From Paenibacillus zeisoli (GTDB lineage: Bacteria; Bacillota; Bacilli; Paenibacillales; Paenibacillaceae): a stretch of 64,000 nucleotides of DNA. Positions 9,610 through 18,518 of this stretch are shown here, in pieces (the stretch's first letter is position 1; every line of letters starts with the position of its first letter). The notes under the pieces are model-generated. The model was not told where the DNA came from. It was given only the letters and a program-made list of their open reading frames with translations, and did not search any database. The stretch lies in contig NZ_RZNX01000014.1 in NCBI RefSeq assembly GCF_003994465.1, positions 1-64,000 of the forward strand. Direction: 5' to 3'. The position numbers and the translations under genes were made by a program.

Positions 9610-10695
9610 ATGTTAAAGAGAACTTTTCTAATTCTAGCGGGTCTGATTGGGGCTTGGTCCGGCTACACTTCGCAAAATTTGGTTGATCTTCTGCCTGCTT
9701 CAATGCAAGACTGGCTGGATGGAATAGGCCCTTTCGGTGGACATCTGCTTTTTGCGGTGCTCGGAGCCAGTCTCTTTATGTTCCTATTTTCATTATTTGC
9801 GGAGACGTTGTCCAGACGGATTCGTGCAGGGATTCAGGCTTTAACCCAAATTCCTATGGGGGATTTGGCTGCGGGTACGGCAGGTCTTACTGCGGGACTT
9901 CTACTTTCGTTAATGGTCTACCCCGGATTATCGTGGCTTGGAAGCCTTAGAGAGGCTGTTCAGCTTGTTTTCACTTGGCTCTGCGGTTATATAGGTTTAC
10001 GTGTCGGTATGGAGAAGAAGGACGAGCTCTCCTCACTTTGGAAATCGGGGAAATGGGGCTCTGCCCGGGAAGAAGAGGCATGGACACAAGAACACAAGAT
10101 TTTGGACACCAGTGTCATTATAGATGGACGGATCGCGGATATCTGCAAAACAGGATTTATCGAGGGGACCATCGTCATTCCGGAGTTCGTACTTGAGGAG
10201 CTCCAGCATATCGCGGATTCATCAGACCTGCTCAAGCGGAACCGTGGTCGCCGGGGTCTCGATATTCTGAACAAAATCCAGAAGGAACTCGATGTGAAGG
10301 TGCTGATCTATGAAGGGGACTTCGAGGATATTTCCGAAGTGGACAGCAAGCTGGTCAAGCTCGCCAAGGTTCTGCAGGGCAAAGTCGTAACCAACGACTT
10401 CAATCTGAACAAGGTCTGTGAGCTCCAGGGCGTATCCGTGCTGAATATCAATGATTTGGCTAATGCGGTTAAGCCGGTCGTCCTTCCTGGGGAGGAGATC
10501 ATGGTTCAGGTGATCAAGGATGGCAAAGAGCATGGACAAGGCGTAGCCTACCTTGATGATGGCACGATGATTGTAGTTGAAGGAGGCAGGGACTACATTG
10601 GTACGGTGACCGAGGTGCTCGTGACCAGTGTGCTGCAGACCTCGGCGGGCCGGATGATTTTTGCCAAACCGAAACTGTTGGAAAAAGCCCAGTAA
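9610..10695 (+). CDS. yacL: PIN/TRAM domain membrane protein (YacL family)
   Basis: Members join a membrane anchor to a PIN nuclease-like domain and a C-terminal TRAM RNA-binding domain; the substrate is not established. The 361-aa product has four hydrophobic segments in the first 140 residues, a PIN domain beginning LDTSVIIDGRIADIC with acidic metal-ligand candidates (D166, D172 and a distal NDFNLN aspartate), and a TRAM-like tail with GQGVAYLDDGTMIVVEGG. I chose ATG 9610 because AAGGAGG at 9592-9598 precedes it; GTG 9598 would overlap that site. It lies next to ispD as in Bacillus. Confidence 0.92.
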   Translation: MLKRTFLILAGLIGAWSGYTSQNLVDLLPASMQDWLDGIGPFGGHLLFAVLGASLFMFLFSLFAETLSRRIRAGIQALTQIPMGDLAAGTAGLTAGLLLSLMVYPGLSWLGSLREAVQLVFTWLCGYIGLRVGMEKKDELSSLWKSGKWGSAREEEAWTQEHKILDTSVIIDGRIADICKTGFIEGTIVIPEFVLEELQHIADSSDLLKRNRGRRGLDILNKIQKELDVKVLIYEGDFEDISEVDSKLVKLAKVLQGKVVTNDFNLNKVCELQGVSVLNINDLANAVKPVVLPGEEIMVQVIKDGKEHGQGVAYLDDGTMIVVEGGRDYIGTVTEVLVTSVLQTSAGRMIFAKPKLLEKAQ

Positions 10696-10754
10696 ACACG
10701 GTATGATTAGGAAGGCTGATCAAGACAGCCGCTTATTATACTTGCGGGGCAGGG

Positions 10755-11474
10755 ATGACAGTGGAAAGTAACAATCAGGAAGCAGCGGTCATCGTGGTGG
10801 CTGCCGGCAGGGGAACCCGCATGGGGACCAAGGAGAGCAAGCAGTACCTGATGCTTGAGGACAAGCCCATCTTCGTTCATACGCTTGAAGCGTTTGACAG
10901 GCTTCCTTTTATCAAGGAAATTGTGCTTGTAACCGGAGAGCAGGATGTACCCAGATGCCAGGATTGGGTCAAGGCGTACCCATTGGAACATACAGTAAAA
11001 GTGATACCGGGCGGGGCTGAGCGCCAGCACTCGGTTTATAAAGGACTGCTTGAAACGGACTGCGAATGGGTCCTCGTCCATGACGGGGTAAGACCCTTCG
11101 TCTCGGAAGCTCAGATCACGGCATGCTATGAGGCCGCTGTACGAGAGGGAGCATCCATCCTGGCTGTGCCCGTGAAGGACACGGTCAAGCAGGTGAATGA
11201 TCAGGCTTATGTGACTTCTACCCCTGATCGCCGCAGCTTGTGGGCTATTCAAACCCCACAGGCTTTTCGGCATTCCGATCTACGGAGGGCGCATGAAAAG
11301 GCGATGGAGGAAGGCTTCCTGGGGACCGATGATTCCATGCTGGTTGAGCGGATAGGGGTTCCTGTCAAGGTGGTTGAAGGCAGTTACAGCAACATCAAGA
11401 TCACTACGCCTGAAGACTTGGATTATGCCGATTTCATCAGACAGAAGAAAAGAAATGGGGAGAGGTTGACATGA
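10755..11474 (+). CDS. ispD: 2-C-methyl-D-erythritol 4-phosphate cytidylyltransferase
   Basis: Third step of the MEP isoprenoid pathway: CTP plus methylerythritol phosphate gives CDP-ME. The nucleotidyltransferase signature [11 protein letters not shown] (14-24) is present, with the ESKQYL segment, VHDGVRPF and the ITTPEDL ending typical of IspD. It is 239 aa, slightly longer than Bacillus IspD, with the extra residues at the N-terminus. The ribosome binding site (GGGGCAGGG) is weak. Its TGA overlaps the ATG of ispF, indicating translational coupling. Confidence 0.96.
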   Translation: MTVESNNQEAAVIVVAAGRGTRMGTKESKQYLMLEDKPIFVHTLEAFDRLPFIKEIVLVTGEQDVPRCQDWVKAYPLEHTVKVIPGGAERQHSVYKGLLETDCEWVLVHDGVRPFVSEAQITACYEAAVREGASILAVPVKDTVKQVNDQAYVTSTPDRRSLWAIQTPQAFRHSDLRRAHEKAMEEGFLGTDDSMLVERIGVPVKVVEGSYSNIKITTPEDLDYADFIRQKKRNGERLT

Positions 11475-11953
11475 TTAGAGTAGGACAAGGATTTGACGTA
11501 CATCAGCTGGTAGAAGGAAGACCCTGCATTATCGGCGGAGTGACAATTCCTTATGACAAAGGCCTTCTGGGTCATTCCGACGCGGATGTACTGCTGCATG
11601 CGATCAGCGATGCCATTCTGGGGGCTATCGGGGAGGGGGATATCGGAAGGCATTTCCCTGATACCGATCCAGAATTCAAGGATGCAGATAGTCTGAAGCT
11701 TCTGAAGGAAGTCTGGGAGAAAGCTCTGGACAAAGGTTATGTACTCGGAAATCTTGATGCTACGATTATTGCACAGCGTCCAAAGATGGCTCCTTATATT
11801 CCACAAATGGTAGAGGTGATTGCTTCCGCCCTGGGTGCGCAGGATGATCAGGTCAATGTGAAAGCAACGACAACGGAGCAGTTGGGCTTCACGGGACGTG
11901 GCGAGGGCATTGCTGCTCAGTGTGTTGTCTGCCTCGTTAAAGGTATGCTATGA
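11471..11953 (+). CDS. ispF: 2-C-methyl-D-erythritol 2,4-cyclodiphosphate synthase
   Basis: Makes MEcPP from CDP-ME 2-phosphate, releasing CMP, in the MEP pathway. The 160-aa protein carries the metal-binding D9-V-H11 motif, HSDADVLLH (35-43) with His43 as third ligand, and the C-terminal [17 protein letters not shown] signature. It starts with an ATGA overlap on ispD, the same arrangement as in Bacillus, so the two enzymes are made together. The kinase IspE, which acts between them, is not in the window. Confidence 0.97.
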   Translation: MIRVGQGFDVHQLVEGRPCIIGGVTIPYDKGLLGHSDADVLLHAISDAILGAIGEGDIGRHFPDTDPEFKDADSLKLLKEVWEKALDKGYVLGNLDATIIAQRPKMAPYIPQMVEVIASALGAQDDQVNVKATTTEQLGFTGRGEGIAAQCVVCLVKGML

Positions 11954-12010
11954 TCGTGGGATACGGATGGAAAAAGAACTTATTATAATTAGTACGCGGA
12001 GGGGATTTCA

Positions 12011-13471
12011 ATGACAGAAGTTCGTGTGCGGTATGCGCCGAGTCCAACGGGTCATTTACATATTGGTAATGCAAGAACAGCTCTTTTCAACTACTTGTTC
12101 GCCCGCAATCTGGGTGGCAAATTCATTATTCGGATTGAAGATACCGATGTAAAACGCAATATTGAAGGCGGGGAAGAAAGCCAGCTGAAGTACCTGAAAT
12201 GGCTGGGGATCAACTGGGATGAGAGTGTTGATGTAGGCGGGGATTACGGCCCTTACCGCCAGACGGAGAGACTTGATATTTATCGTCAGTACTGGCAGGA
12301 GCTGCTGGACAAGGGTCTGGCTTACCGCTGCTACTGTACGGAAGAAGAGCTAGAGCAGGAGCGGGAAGAGCAGATTGCCAAAGGAGAGACGCCCCGGTAC
12401 TCCGGCAGACACCGCGATTTGACGGAGGAGCAGCAGAAGGCCTTTGAGGCCGAAGGCCGCGCAGCAAGCATCAGGTTCCGTGTTCCCGAGAACAAGACCT
12501 ATGCCTTTGATGATCTGGTAAAAGGACCGATCTCCTTCGAGTCTAACATATCCGGAGATTTCGTCATTGTGAAGAAAGACGGCATCCCAACTTACAACTT
12601 TGCCGTTGTGCTGGACGATTACCTGATGAAGATCTCCCACGTGCTCCGCGGGGAAGACCATATTTCCAACACGCCGCGTCAATTGATGATCTATGAAGCA
12701 TTTGGCTGGGAGCCGCCAAAGTTCGGCCACATGACCTTGATCGTGGGTGAGAATCATAAGAAGCTGAGCAAGCGTGATGAATCGGTGATTCAGTTCATCG
12801 AGCAGTACGACCAGCTTGGCTACCTGCCAGAGGCGATGTTTAACTTTATTGCATTACTAGGCTGGTCTCCAGAAGGAGAAGAAGAGATTTTCTCCCAGGA
12901 GCAGCTCATCTCGATCTTTGATGCAAACCGGCTTTCGAAGAGTCCGGCGGTCTTTGACACGAACAAGCTGGCTCATATCAACAACACTTACATCAAGAAC
13001 TCGGATCCGGAACGGATTGCGGCTCTTGCCATTCCACAGCTTCAGAAGGCGTCCCGGCTTCCGGCAGAGCTTACAGACGAACAGCTCAGCTGGGCCAAGT
13101 CGCTCGTTGCGCTCTATCAGGAGCAAATGACATCGGCATCGGATATTGTTGAACTGTCTGAACTGTTCTTCCGTACACATCTGGAGCTTGATGCCGAGGC
13201 TGCAGTTATATTATCAGAACCTCAGGTGCCTGAAGTGCTCCAGGCTTTCCTTAGCAAGGTAGAACAAGCACCGGAATTCTCGGCTGCAAGCGTGGCTGTG
13301 TTGATTAAGGAAGTTCAGAAGGAGACAGGCTACAAAGGCAAACAGCTGTTTATGCCTATCCGCGTTGCGCTCACTGGACAGATGCATGGGCGTGACCTGA
13401 ACCAGACGATTTACCTTCTGGGTAAGGATCGGGTATTGGATCGTCTTAAATCCCAGATTCGCGGGGCTTAG
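12011..13471 (+). CDS. gltX: Glutamate-tRNA ligase
   Basis: Class I aminoacyl-tRNA synthetase charging tRNA-Glu; in Bacillales, which use the GatCAB route, the enzyme normally also charges tRNA-Gln. The HIGH-type motif is HLHIGNAR (15-22), the KMSKS-type motif is KLSKR (251-255), and the 486-aa length is normal. The C-terminal half is the helical anticodon-binding cage. The ATG follows GGAGGGG by 5 nt. The next genes are the cysteine T-box operon, the same order as in Bacillus (gltX-cysE-cysS), but here that operon has its own promoter. Confidence 0.97.
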   Translation: MTEVRVRYAPSPTGHLHIGNARTALFNYLFARNLGGKFIIRIEDTDVKRNIEGGEESQLKYLKWLGINWDESVDVGGDYGPYRQTERLDIYRQYWQELLDKGLAYRCYCTEEELEQEREEQIAKGETPRYSGRHRDLTEEQQKAFEAEGRAASIRFRVPENKTYAFDDLVKGPISFESNISGDFVIVKKDGIPTYNFAVVLDDYLMKISHVLRGEDHISNTPRQLMIYEAFGWEPPKFGHMTLIVGENHKKLSKRDESVIQFIEQYDQLGYLPEAMFNFIALLGWSPEGEEEIFSQEQLISIFDANRLSKSPAVFDTNKLAHINNTYIKNSDPERIAALAIPQLQKASRLPAELTDEQLSWAKSLVALYQEQMTSASDIVELSELFFRTHLELDAEAAVILSEPQVPEVLQAFLSKVEQAPEFSAASVAVLIKEVQKETGYKGKQLFMPIRVALTGQMHGRDLNQTIYLLGKDRVLDRLKSQIRGA

Positions 13472-13487
13472 TCGAAGCAAATCCATC

Positions 13488-13516
13488 TTGTAAGTTCGTT
13501 TTCTTTTGGTTAATAT
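13488..13516 (+). promoter_or_regulatory. Promoter of the cysE-cysS T-box operon
   Basis: -35 TTGTAA (13488-13493) and -10 TAATAT (13511-13516), 17 bp apart. The predicted start near 13523 leaves about 45 nt before Stem I of the T-box. Confidence 0.65.
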
Positions 13517-13567
13517 AGAAGAAAGCTATTGAACAGTTACATCTTTAATTACAACCTAAAAGCACAG

Positions 13568-13846
13568 ATCGGGAGAAGTACGCTAATTGATGTATTTTTC
13601 AGAGAAGATAACCGGTGGCCCAGCGGCTGCCAGGCTGAGAGTTATCTAAATGCATTCGGCGGAAATGCACCCGGGAGCTGTGGAATTGAGCGCGCTAAGG
13701 TGCGCGGGTAGATTCTGCCGCATCGTCCGCGTTAAGGACGTTTGAGAGAAATGCCGAGCTCTGTTATGCAGAGACTGTGGTATTTAAGCAGAGTGGGACC
13801 GCGTGTAAGGCGTCTCTGCAGCGAAAGCTGCAGGGGCGCTTTTTTA
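13568..13846 (+). promoter_or_regulatory. T-box riboswitch, cysteine specific
   Basis: Uncharged tRNA-Cys binding switches a terminator to an antiterminator so that cysE and cysS are read only when Cys-tRNA is scarce. Stem I closes by CGGG (13570-13573) with CCCG (13670-13673). The AGTA box is at 13577-13580. The specifier loop reads GGAAA-TGC-A, with specifier TGC (Cys) at 13666-13668. The T-box sequence AGAGTGGGACCGCG is at 13790-13803. The terminator stem (GCGTCTCTGCAG with CTGCAGGGGCGC, 13810-13839) is followed by six or more T. Cysteine specificity fits both downstream genes. Confidence 0.95.
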
Positions 13847-13885
13847 GTATAGACAGGGACTTACCGGGGGAGGAGGGCATAATTT

Positions 13886-14563
13886 ATGTTTAAGAAGATG
13901 AGATCAGATATTGGAGCAGTGCTTGATAATGATCCCGCGGCACGGGGCTGGTTTGAAGTCGTCTTCACCTATTCCGGTCTGCATGCCATATGGAGTCACC
14001 GGATTGCCCATGCTTTTTACCGGAGAAAATGGTTCTCCATTGCTCGTATTATTTCCCAGGCCAGCCGCTTCTTTACCGGGATCGAAATTCATCCGGGGGC
14101 TACGATTGGGAATCGGCTATTCATTGACCACGGTATGGGTGTTGTCATTGGAGAGACCTGTGAAATTGGGGATGATGTGGTTATCTATCAAGGCGTCACT
14201 CTTGGCGGAAGCGGCAAAGAAAAAGGCAAGAGACACCCCACGATTGGCAATAATGTGGTTATAGGTTCGGGAGCTAAAATTCTGGGTTCCTTTACAGTGG
14301 GAGCTCAGAGCAATATAGGAGCCAACTCTGTTGTTCTAAAAGAGGTACCTCCGGGCAGTACAGTTGTAGGGATCCCTGGTAAAGTGGTTAAGCAGGGGGG
14401 CGTGCGTATGGACCGGCTCAGCCACCAGCTGCCCGATCCGGTGGTAGATACGATGCGGGTGCTACAGCGTGAGATAGAGGAGCTTCAAGAGGAGCTCCGA
14501 AATTTGAAGAAAGAACGAGCAGAGTTACATGCGGAAGTCCTGTCTCACGGAGACAAGGGGTAA
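13886..14563 (+). CDS. cysE: Serine O-acetyltransferase
   Basis: Acetylates serine with acetyl-CoA to O-acetylserine, the carbon skeleton of cysteine. The 225-aa protein has an N-terminal helical region and then a left-handed beta-helix of hexapeptide repeats (about 65-165), including the [18 protein letters not shown] stretch and [16 protein letters not shown]. The last 35 residues are a predicted coiled coil rich in Glu, Leu and Arg, beyond the usual catalytic core. The ATG follows GGGGGAGGAGGG. Control is by the cysteine T-box directly upstream, so both cysteine synthesis and charging answer to tRNA-Cys. Confidence 0.96.
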   Translation: MFKKMRSDIGAVLDNDPAARGWFEVVFTYSGLHAIWSHRIAHAFYRRKWFSIARIISQASRFFTGIEIHPGATIGNRLFIDHGMGVVIGETCEIGDDVVIYQGVTLGGSGKEKGKRHPTIGNNVVIGSGAKILGSFTVGAQSNIGANSVVLKEVPPGSTVVGIPGKVVKQGGVRMDRLSHQLPDPVVDTMRVLQREIEELQEELRNLKKERAELHAEVLSHGDKG

Positions 14564-14630
14564 GCTGCAGGATATAAGAAAGCCGCCGGGTGTTGCTGGC
14601 CGGTATTTTGAGAAATGAAAGGATGTTAGT

Positions 14631-16034
14631 ATGGCACTTCACATTTATAATACGCTAACCCGCAAGAAGGAAAGGTTTGTCAGTCAGGAACCGGGCAAAG
14701 CTAAGGTATATGTATGCGGACCTACCGTTTACGGTTATATCCATATCGGGAACGCGCGTCCGGCTATTTTCTTTGATGTGGTTCGCAGCTATCTCGAGGC
14801 TCTGGAATATGACGTGAATTACGTCGTGAACTTCACCGATGTCGACGATAAGCTGATCCGCAAAGCGGACGAGATGGGCACCACAGTCCCTGCGGTCGCC
14901 GAGACATTTATTGAAGCTTACTATAAGGACCTGGATGGACTCGGGATTCCACGGGCTACCTCTAATCCGCGGGTTACGGAGAATATGACTCTGATTATTG
15001 AGTTTATCAAGGAGCTTGAGCGCAGAGGATATGCCTATGAGCAGGGGGGTGACGTCTTTTATCGTACTGGCAAATTCGAGGAATACGGCAAGCTGTCCCA
15101 CCAGAATATCGATGAGCTTCAATTCGGAATTCGAATCAATGTGGATGAGCGTAAAGAAAATCCGCAGGATTTCGTTCTCTGGAAAGCCGCCAAGCCGGGC
15201 GAAATTTATTGGTCTAGTCCATGGGGCGATGGCAGACCTGGCTGGCATATCGAATGCTCTGCGATGGCTCGCGAGCTGCTCGGGGATACTCTTGATATTC
15301 ACGGGGGCGGTCAGGATCTGCAGTTCCCTCACCATGAGTGCGAGGTAGCCCAGTCTGAAGCCGTTACAGGCAAGCCGCTCGCGAATTACTGGATGCATAA
15401 CGGGTTCATTAATATCAGCGGGGAAAAGATGTCGAAGTCCCTCGGCAATGGCATCCTAGTCAAGGACCTTCGGAATATGTACAAACGAGAAGCCATCCGT
15501 TACTTCATGCTGTCCAGCCATTATCGCAATCCGCTGAACTTCTCGGAAGAGACTATGGAACAAGCGGAGAAAAGCATAGAGCGTATCGCCAATGCGGTAG
15601 TTAACTTGAATCATCGTCTTAAGGCAGTCGGAGATACAGGCGGCGAAGCAGCCCCTGAGCTGGTAGCTAAGCTCGCTGAGATCCGTAAGCTGTTCCATGA
15701 TAAAATGCAGGATGATTTCAATACCCCTGATGCCATCACAGCTATATTTGAATGGGTGAACGAAGTGAACAGCCTGCTCAAGCAAGCGGTTGTAAGCAGC
15801 GCGGATCTGATTGCCGCAAAACAAGTGTTCGATGAGATGAATAAAGTTCTGCGGATATATACGGATGAGAGCGCAGAGCTGCCTTCCGAAGACGTTGAGC
15901 GGCTGATTACGGAGCGAACCGAAGCACGTAAAAATAAAAACTGGGCACGTGCCGATGAAATCCGGGATCTGCTTGATGCTCAGGGCATTGTGCTTGAGGA
16001 TACGCCGCAGGGTATGCGGTGGCGCCGCAAATGA
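14631..16034 (+). CDS. cysS: Cysteine-tRNA ligase
   Basis: Class I synthetase charging tRNA-Cys. The HIGH motif is HIGN (38-41), KMSKS is exact at 266-270, and the zinc ligands that select cysteine are all present: C29, C209, H234 and E238. The length of 467 aa is normal. It lies 67 nt after cysE under the shared T-box. The 3' end overlaps the mrnC start (ATGA), so mrnC is translationally coupled to it. Confidence 0.97.
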   Translation: MALHIYNTLTRKKERFVSQEPGKAKVYVCGPTVYGYIHIGNARPAIFFDVVRSYLEALEYDVNYVVNFTDVDDKLIRKADEMGTTVPAVAETFIEAYYKDLDGLGIPRATSNPRVTENMTLIIEFIKELERRGYAYEQGGDVFYRTGKFEEYGKLSHQNIDELQFGIRINVDERKENPQDFVLWKAAKPGEIYWSSPWGDGRPGWHIECSAMARELLGDTLDIHGGGQDLQFPHHECEVAQSEAVTGKPLANYWMHNGFINISGEKMSKSLGNGILVKDLRNMYKREAIRYFMLSSHYRNPLNFSEETMEQAEKSIERIANAVVNLNHRLKAVGDTGGEAAPELVAKLAEIRKLFHDKMQDDFNTPDAITAIFEWVNEVNSLLKQAVVSSADLIAAKQVFDEMNKVLRIYTDESAELPSEDVERLITERTEARKNKNWARADEIRDLLDAQGIVLEDTPQGMRWRRK

Positions 16035-16492
16035 CAGGTGCTGGTGATATGAACAGCGGCGGTCTCCCGGAGACGCCGCTGTGGTTCCCTTACCTGTCAT
16101 CCAAGCCGGCCCGGCTGCTCCCTCCCTTGGCACTTGCTTATATCGGCGACGCCATCTTCGAGGTGGCGGTCCGCCAATATGTCATTTCGCGACCTAATCT
16201 GCGCCCGCATCATCTGCACGTGCAGTCGACCAAGTTCGTCTCCGCCAAAGCCCAAGCCACGCTGCTCTCTTTGATCGAATCCGAGTTGACGGAAGCCGAG
16301 CTTGACGTCGTACGCCAGGGCCGCAACGCCAAATCCGGCAGCGTCCCCAAGAACGCGAATGTCATAGATTATCGGCACGCGACCGCCTTCGAGGCGCTGA
16401 TCGGCTACTTGTACTACGGCGGCGAACAAGACCGGATGATTTATCTGATCACTTATGGACTTGATCTGATGGTGTCCGGTCCCAAGTCTTAG
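16031..16492 (+). CDS. mrnC: Mini-ribonuclease III
   Basis: Mini-III cuts double-stranded RNA and matures 23S rRNA ends; it has the RNase III catalytic domain but no dsRNA-binding domain. The catalytic motif is LAYIGDAIFEV with Asp40, and the distal acidic motif is TAFEALIGYLY with Glu121. The RNAKSG segment is also typical. I use ATG 16031, which overlaps the cysS stop as ATGA; ATG 16019 and 16049 are alternatives. The product is 153 aa. Base composition is about 60% G+C in most of the gene, higher than its neighbours, like the repeat region that follows. Confidence 0.93.
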   Translation: MTGAGDMNSGGLPETPLWFPYLSSKPARLLPPLALAYIGDAIFEVAVRQYVISRPNLRPHHLHVQSTKFVSAKAQATLLSLIESELTEAELDVVRQGRNAKSGSVPKNANVIDYRHATAFEALIGYLYYGGEQDRMIYLITYGLDLMVSGPKS

Positions 16493-16521
16493 CCGGGACA
16501 GGACAAGCTTCCAGCAGCAGC

Positions 16522-16900
16522 GCAAGCCGAACCCCGTAGGGAGAACGGTTGCGAGCAAGCAAGGCTAGTAAGAGGCAAATAGCAGCACCAAGCTCCGCTC
16601 GAGCGTAAGTGAATCCCGCAGGGAGAGCGATTCCCAGCAGGGAGTTAGAGGAAAGAGCACAGTAAGTAAATCGCCGATCCGCACTAACGCAAGCCGAATC
16701 CAGCAGGGAGAGCGCCTCCCAGCACGCAAGATAGGAATAAAGCTCGGTAAGTAATCCTTCTGGTCTGCACTAGTGTGAGCGAATCCTGCAAGGAGAGCGA
16801 TTCCGAGCACGTAAGGCCAAGAAGACGCGCAACAGCAGCACCAAGCTCCGCTCAGACGTGAGCGAATCCCGCAGGGAGAGCGCCACCGAGCACGCAAGAC
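16522..16900 (+). repeat. Tandem array, five imperfect ~84-bp units
   Basis: Units start at 16522, 16605, 16689, 16775 and 16858 (spacing 83, 84, 86, 83). Each opens with a G-Y-RAG-Y-GAATCC-like core and then GGGAGAGCG. The core forms a small hairpin in every copy: TCCC-GCA-GGGA in units 2 and 5, TCCT-GCA-AGGA in unit 4, CCC-GTA-GGG in unit 1, TCC-AGCA-GGA in unit 3. The TCCC/GGGA to TCCT/AGGA change is compensatory. Units 1 and 4 also share a longer tail (AGCAGCACCAAGCTCCGCTC). Not a CRISPR: no constant short repeat with unique spacers. Confidence 0.85.
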
Positions 16901-16955
16901 CTCTACAGCACTATCAGCAGCAGTCATGCCCAATTGCAGGAGCGCCGAGAGTAAA

Positions 16956-16980
16956 GCGGGCCCCAAGGGGGCGGCAAGCG
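16956..16980 (+). repeat. Single AGCGGG-hairpin unit
   Basis: AGCGGGCCCCAAGGGGGCGG followed by CAAGCG. It pairs GCCCC with GGGGC and is related to two units at 52746-52772 and 52856-52884 near truA. Confidence 0.65.
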
Positions 16981-17038
16981 CTCCTCCCACCCAGCCAGCT
17001 AAACCCCGCCTCTGTAACACCTTTCGTTATTCGAATTC

Positions 17039-17102
17039 CGGGTGTCCAGAGGGCGTAGCCCTTGGGGCCCTCCCTTAGGCAAGGGAGGGTTTGGGAGGGT
17101 TG
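17039..17102 (+). repeat. Two-hairpin repeat element, copy a
   Basis: Begins GGTGTCCAGAGGGC. Hairpin 1 pairs CCAGAGGGC with GCCCTTGG; hairpin 2 pairs CCCTCCCTT with AAGGGAGGG; then TTTGGGAGGGTTGTG. From the second arm of hairpin 1 onward it is identical over more than 40 bp to copy c at 52941-53006. Copies b and d lie at 52061-52119 and 53041-53098. It ends 47 nt before the rlmB ribosome binding site. Confidence 0.85.
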
Positions 17103-17161
17103 TGAAAAAAAACTATGGGAGCCCGAGGCCCCCCTCGGATCCTACTCTGGAGGATATACAG

Positions 17162-17917
17162 GTGGACAATACTAACGAAGACTGGATTGGCGGTAAGCAT
17201 TCCCTGCTTGAGGCGCTGCGCGCCGGCCGCACAATTAACAAAATTCTAATCGCAGAAGGTGCTCAGAAGCACTTGACGCAGCCTATAATTGCCGAAGCCA
17301 AGAAGAATGGAATCGTGGTTCAGCATGTAGATAAGCGCAAGCTGGATCAAATGGTGCCGGATCTCCAGCACCAAGGTGTAGCTGCCCAAGTGGCGCCCTA
17401 CGCGTATGTGGAAGTGGAAGACCTTCTCGCGAAAGCAGCGGAAAAGGAAGAGGCTCCCTTTTTACTCCTGCTAGATGAGATTGAAGATCCTCATAACCTA
17501 GGGTCCATTCTGCGTACGGCGGAATGTACGGGCGTTCATGGTGTAATTATCCCAAAACGGCGTTCCGCTTCAATAACTTCAACAGTATCCAAGACTTCAG
17601 CGGGAGCAGTAGAGTATGTACCGGTGGCGCGAGTAACCAATTTGGCTCATACTATTGAGCAGTTGAAGGAAGCTGGAGTATGGGTCGTAGGAACGGATGT
17701 AACCGCAAAGGAAGAAATATATAATAATGGCGTTTTTACCGGACCTGTAGCTATTGTGATCGGGAACGAGAGTAAGGGGATGGGCCGGCTGATCCGTGAG
17801 AAATGTGACGTCCTGCTTAAACTGCCGATGGTAGGCCGACTAAATTCGCTTAACGCATCTGTTGCAGCAGGAGTGATCATGTACGAGACTCTCCGCAGAC
17901 GCCAGAGTCAGGGATAG
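17162..17917 (+). CDS. rlmB: 23S rRNA 2'-O-ribose methyltransferase RlmB (TrmH family)
   Basis: SPOUT-class enzyme that methylates the ribose of a 23S rRNA guanosine (G2251 in E. coli numbering). It has the N-terminal substrate-binding domain and a trefoil-knot SPOUT domain with NLGSILRTAECTGVHG, VIGNESKGMG and LNSLNASVAAGVIMYE. The start is GTG at 17162 (251 aa), 8 nt after GGAGG. The frame stays open back to 17042, but that part is a repeat element and is not coding. Target position is inferred from family membership; other TrmH-family rRNA or tRNA targets cannot be excluded. Confidence 0.93.
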   Translation: MDNTNEDWIGGKHSLLEALRAGRTINKILIAEGAQKHLTQPIIAEAKKNGIVVQHVDKRKLDQMVPDLQHQGVAAQVAPYAYVEVEDLLAKAAEKEEAPFLLLLDEIEDPHNLGSILRTAECTGVHGVIIPKRRSASITSTVSKTSAGAVEYVPVARVTNLAHTIEQLKEAGVWVVGTDVTAKEEIYNNGVFTGPVAIVIGNESKGMGRLIREKCDVLLKLPMVGRLNSLNASVAAGVIMYETLRRRQSQG

Positions 17918-17921
17918 GCTC

Positions 17922-18446
17922 ATGATGGGGGAGATTCGGGATGTTCTCCTTGTAGATGGATACAATATGATCGGAGATTGGCCGGAGCTAACCAAGCTGT
18001 CCAAGATTGGACTGCAGGAAGCCAGGGACCGACTGCTGGAGCGGTTGGCGGACTATCAGGCGTATAGCGGCATGCATGTGATCGCTGTCTTCGATGCCTA
18101 CCGGGTACCCGGGCTCGGAAAATCTTTTGCTCAGAATAAGGTGCAGGTCTACTTTACAAGTGAAAAGGAAACCGCCGATGAGTGTATAGAACGGCTGGTA
18201 CGTGAGCTCAGTCACCGGCGCCGCCAGATTTACGTTGCGACTAGTGACCTAGTAGAACAGCATGTGATCTTTGGACAAGGTGCGCTGCGTATTCCGGCCA
18301 GGGAGCTGTTGACCCTGGTGGAGCAGAGCGAACAAGAAATACAGTCGAAAATTGCCGAGGATCGTCTGAATTCAAGCAGGAATACATTGGGGGGCAAGCT
18401 TAGTCCTGAGATCAAAAAGATGTTCGAACGCTGGCGTAGAGAGTAA
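17922..18446 (+). CDS. rae1: Ribosome-dependent mRNA endonuclease Rae1 (YacP, NYN domain)
   Basis: In B. subtilis, Rae1 enters the ribosomal A site and cuts certain mRNAs between codons. The 174-aa product begins with the NYN/PIN-like nuclease motif LLVDGYNMIG, followed by VFDAYRVPG, ETADECIERLV and VATSDLVEQ, which supply the conserved acidic residues. It begins 4 nt after the rlmB stop, at either of two adjacent ATG codons (17922 or 17925), so it is coupled to rlmB. The activity is inferred from the strong match to YacP. Confidence 0.92.
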   Translation: MMGEIRDVLLVDGYNMIGDWPELTKLSKIGLQEARDRLLERLADYQAYSGMHVIAVFDAYRVPGLGKSFAQNKVQVYFTSEKETADECIERLVRELSHRRRQIYVATSDLVEQHVIFGQGALRIPARELLTLVEQSEQEIQSKIAEDRLNSSRNTLGGKLSPEIKKMFERWRRE

Positions 18447-18518
18447 AATGACGCACATCGATATGCTTCCAATAGCCCTTGACAAAGTTCGACTTTACAA
18501 AATTTAGGACTTATGTGG

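Larger units (their letters stand above)
16493..17161. other. Intergenic region mrnC-rlmB filled with repeats
   Basis: Nearly 670 bp with no credible gene. It holds a five-copy tandem array (16522-16900), a related hairpin unit at 16956-16980 and a two-hairpin element (17039-17102), followed by the rlmB ribosome binding site at 17149-17153. Frames open across it are interrupted by the repeats and lack ribosome binding sites. Confidence 0.8.

Noticed and set aside
13529-13711. Short + strand frame of 60 codons between gltX and cysE
   Set aside because: It lies wholly in the T-box leader, crosses Stem I and the specifier loop, and has no ribosome binding site.
16522-16900. CRISPR array
   Set aside because: Units are 83-86 bp and diverged over their whole length, with no constant 25-40 bp repeat, no unique spacers and no cas genes.
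17042-17161. N-terminal extension of rlmB by 40 codons
   Set aside because: The extension is the repeat element copy a; GTG 17162 has a proper Shine-Dalgarno and gives the usual family length.
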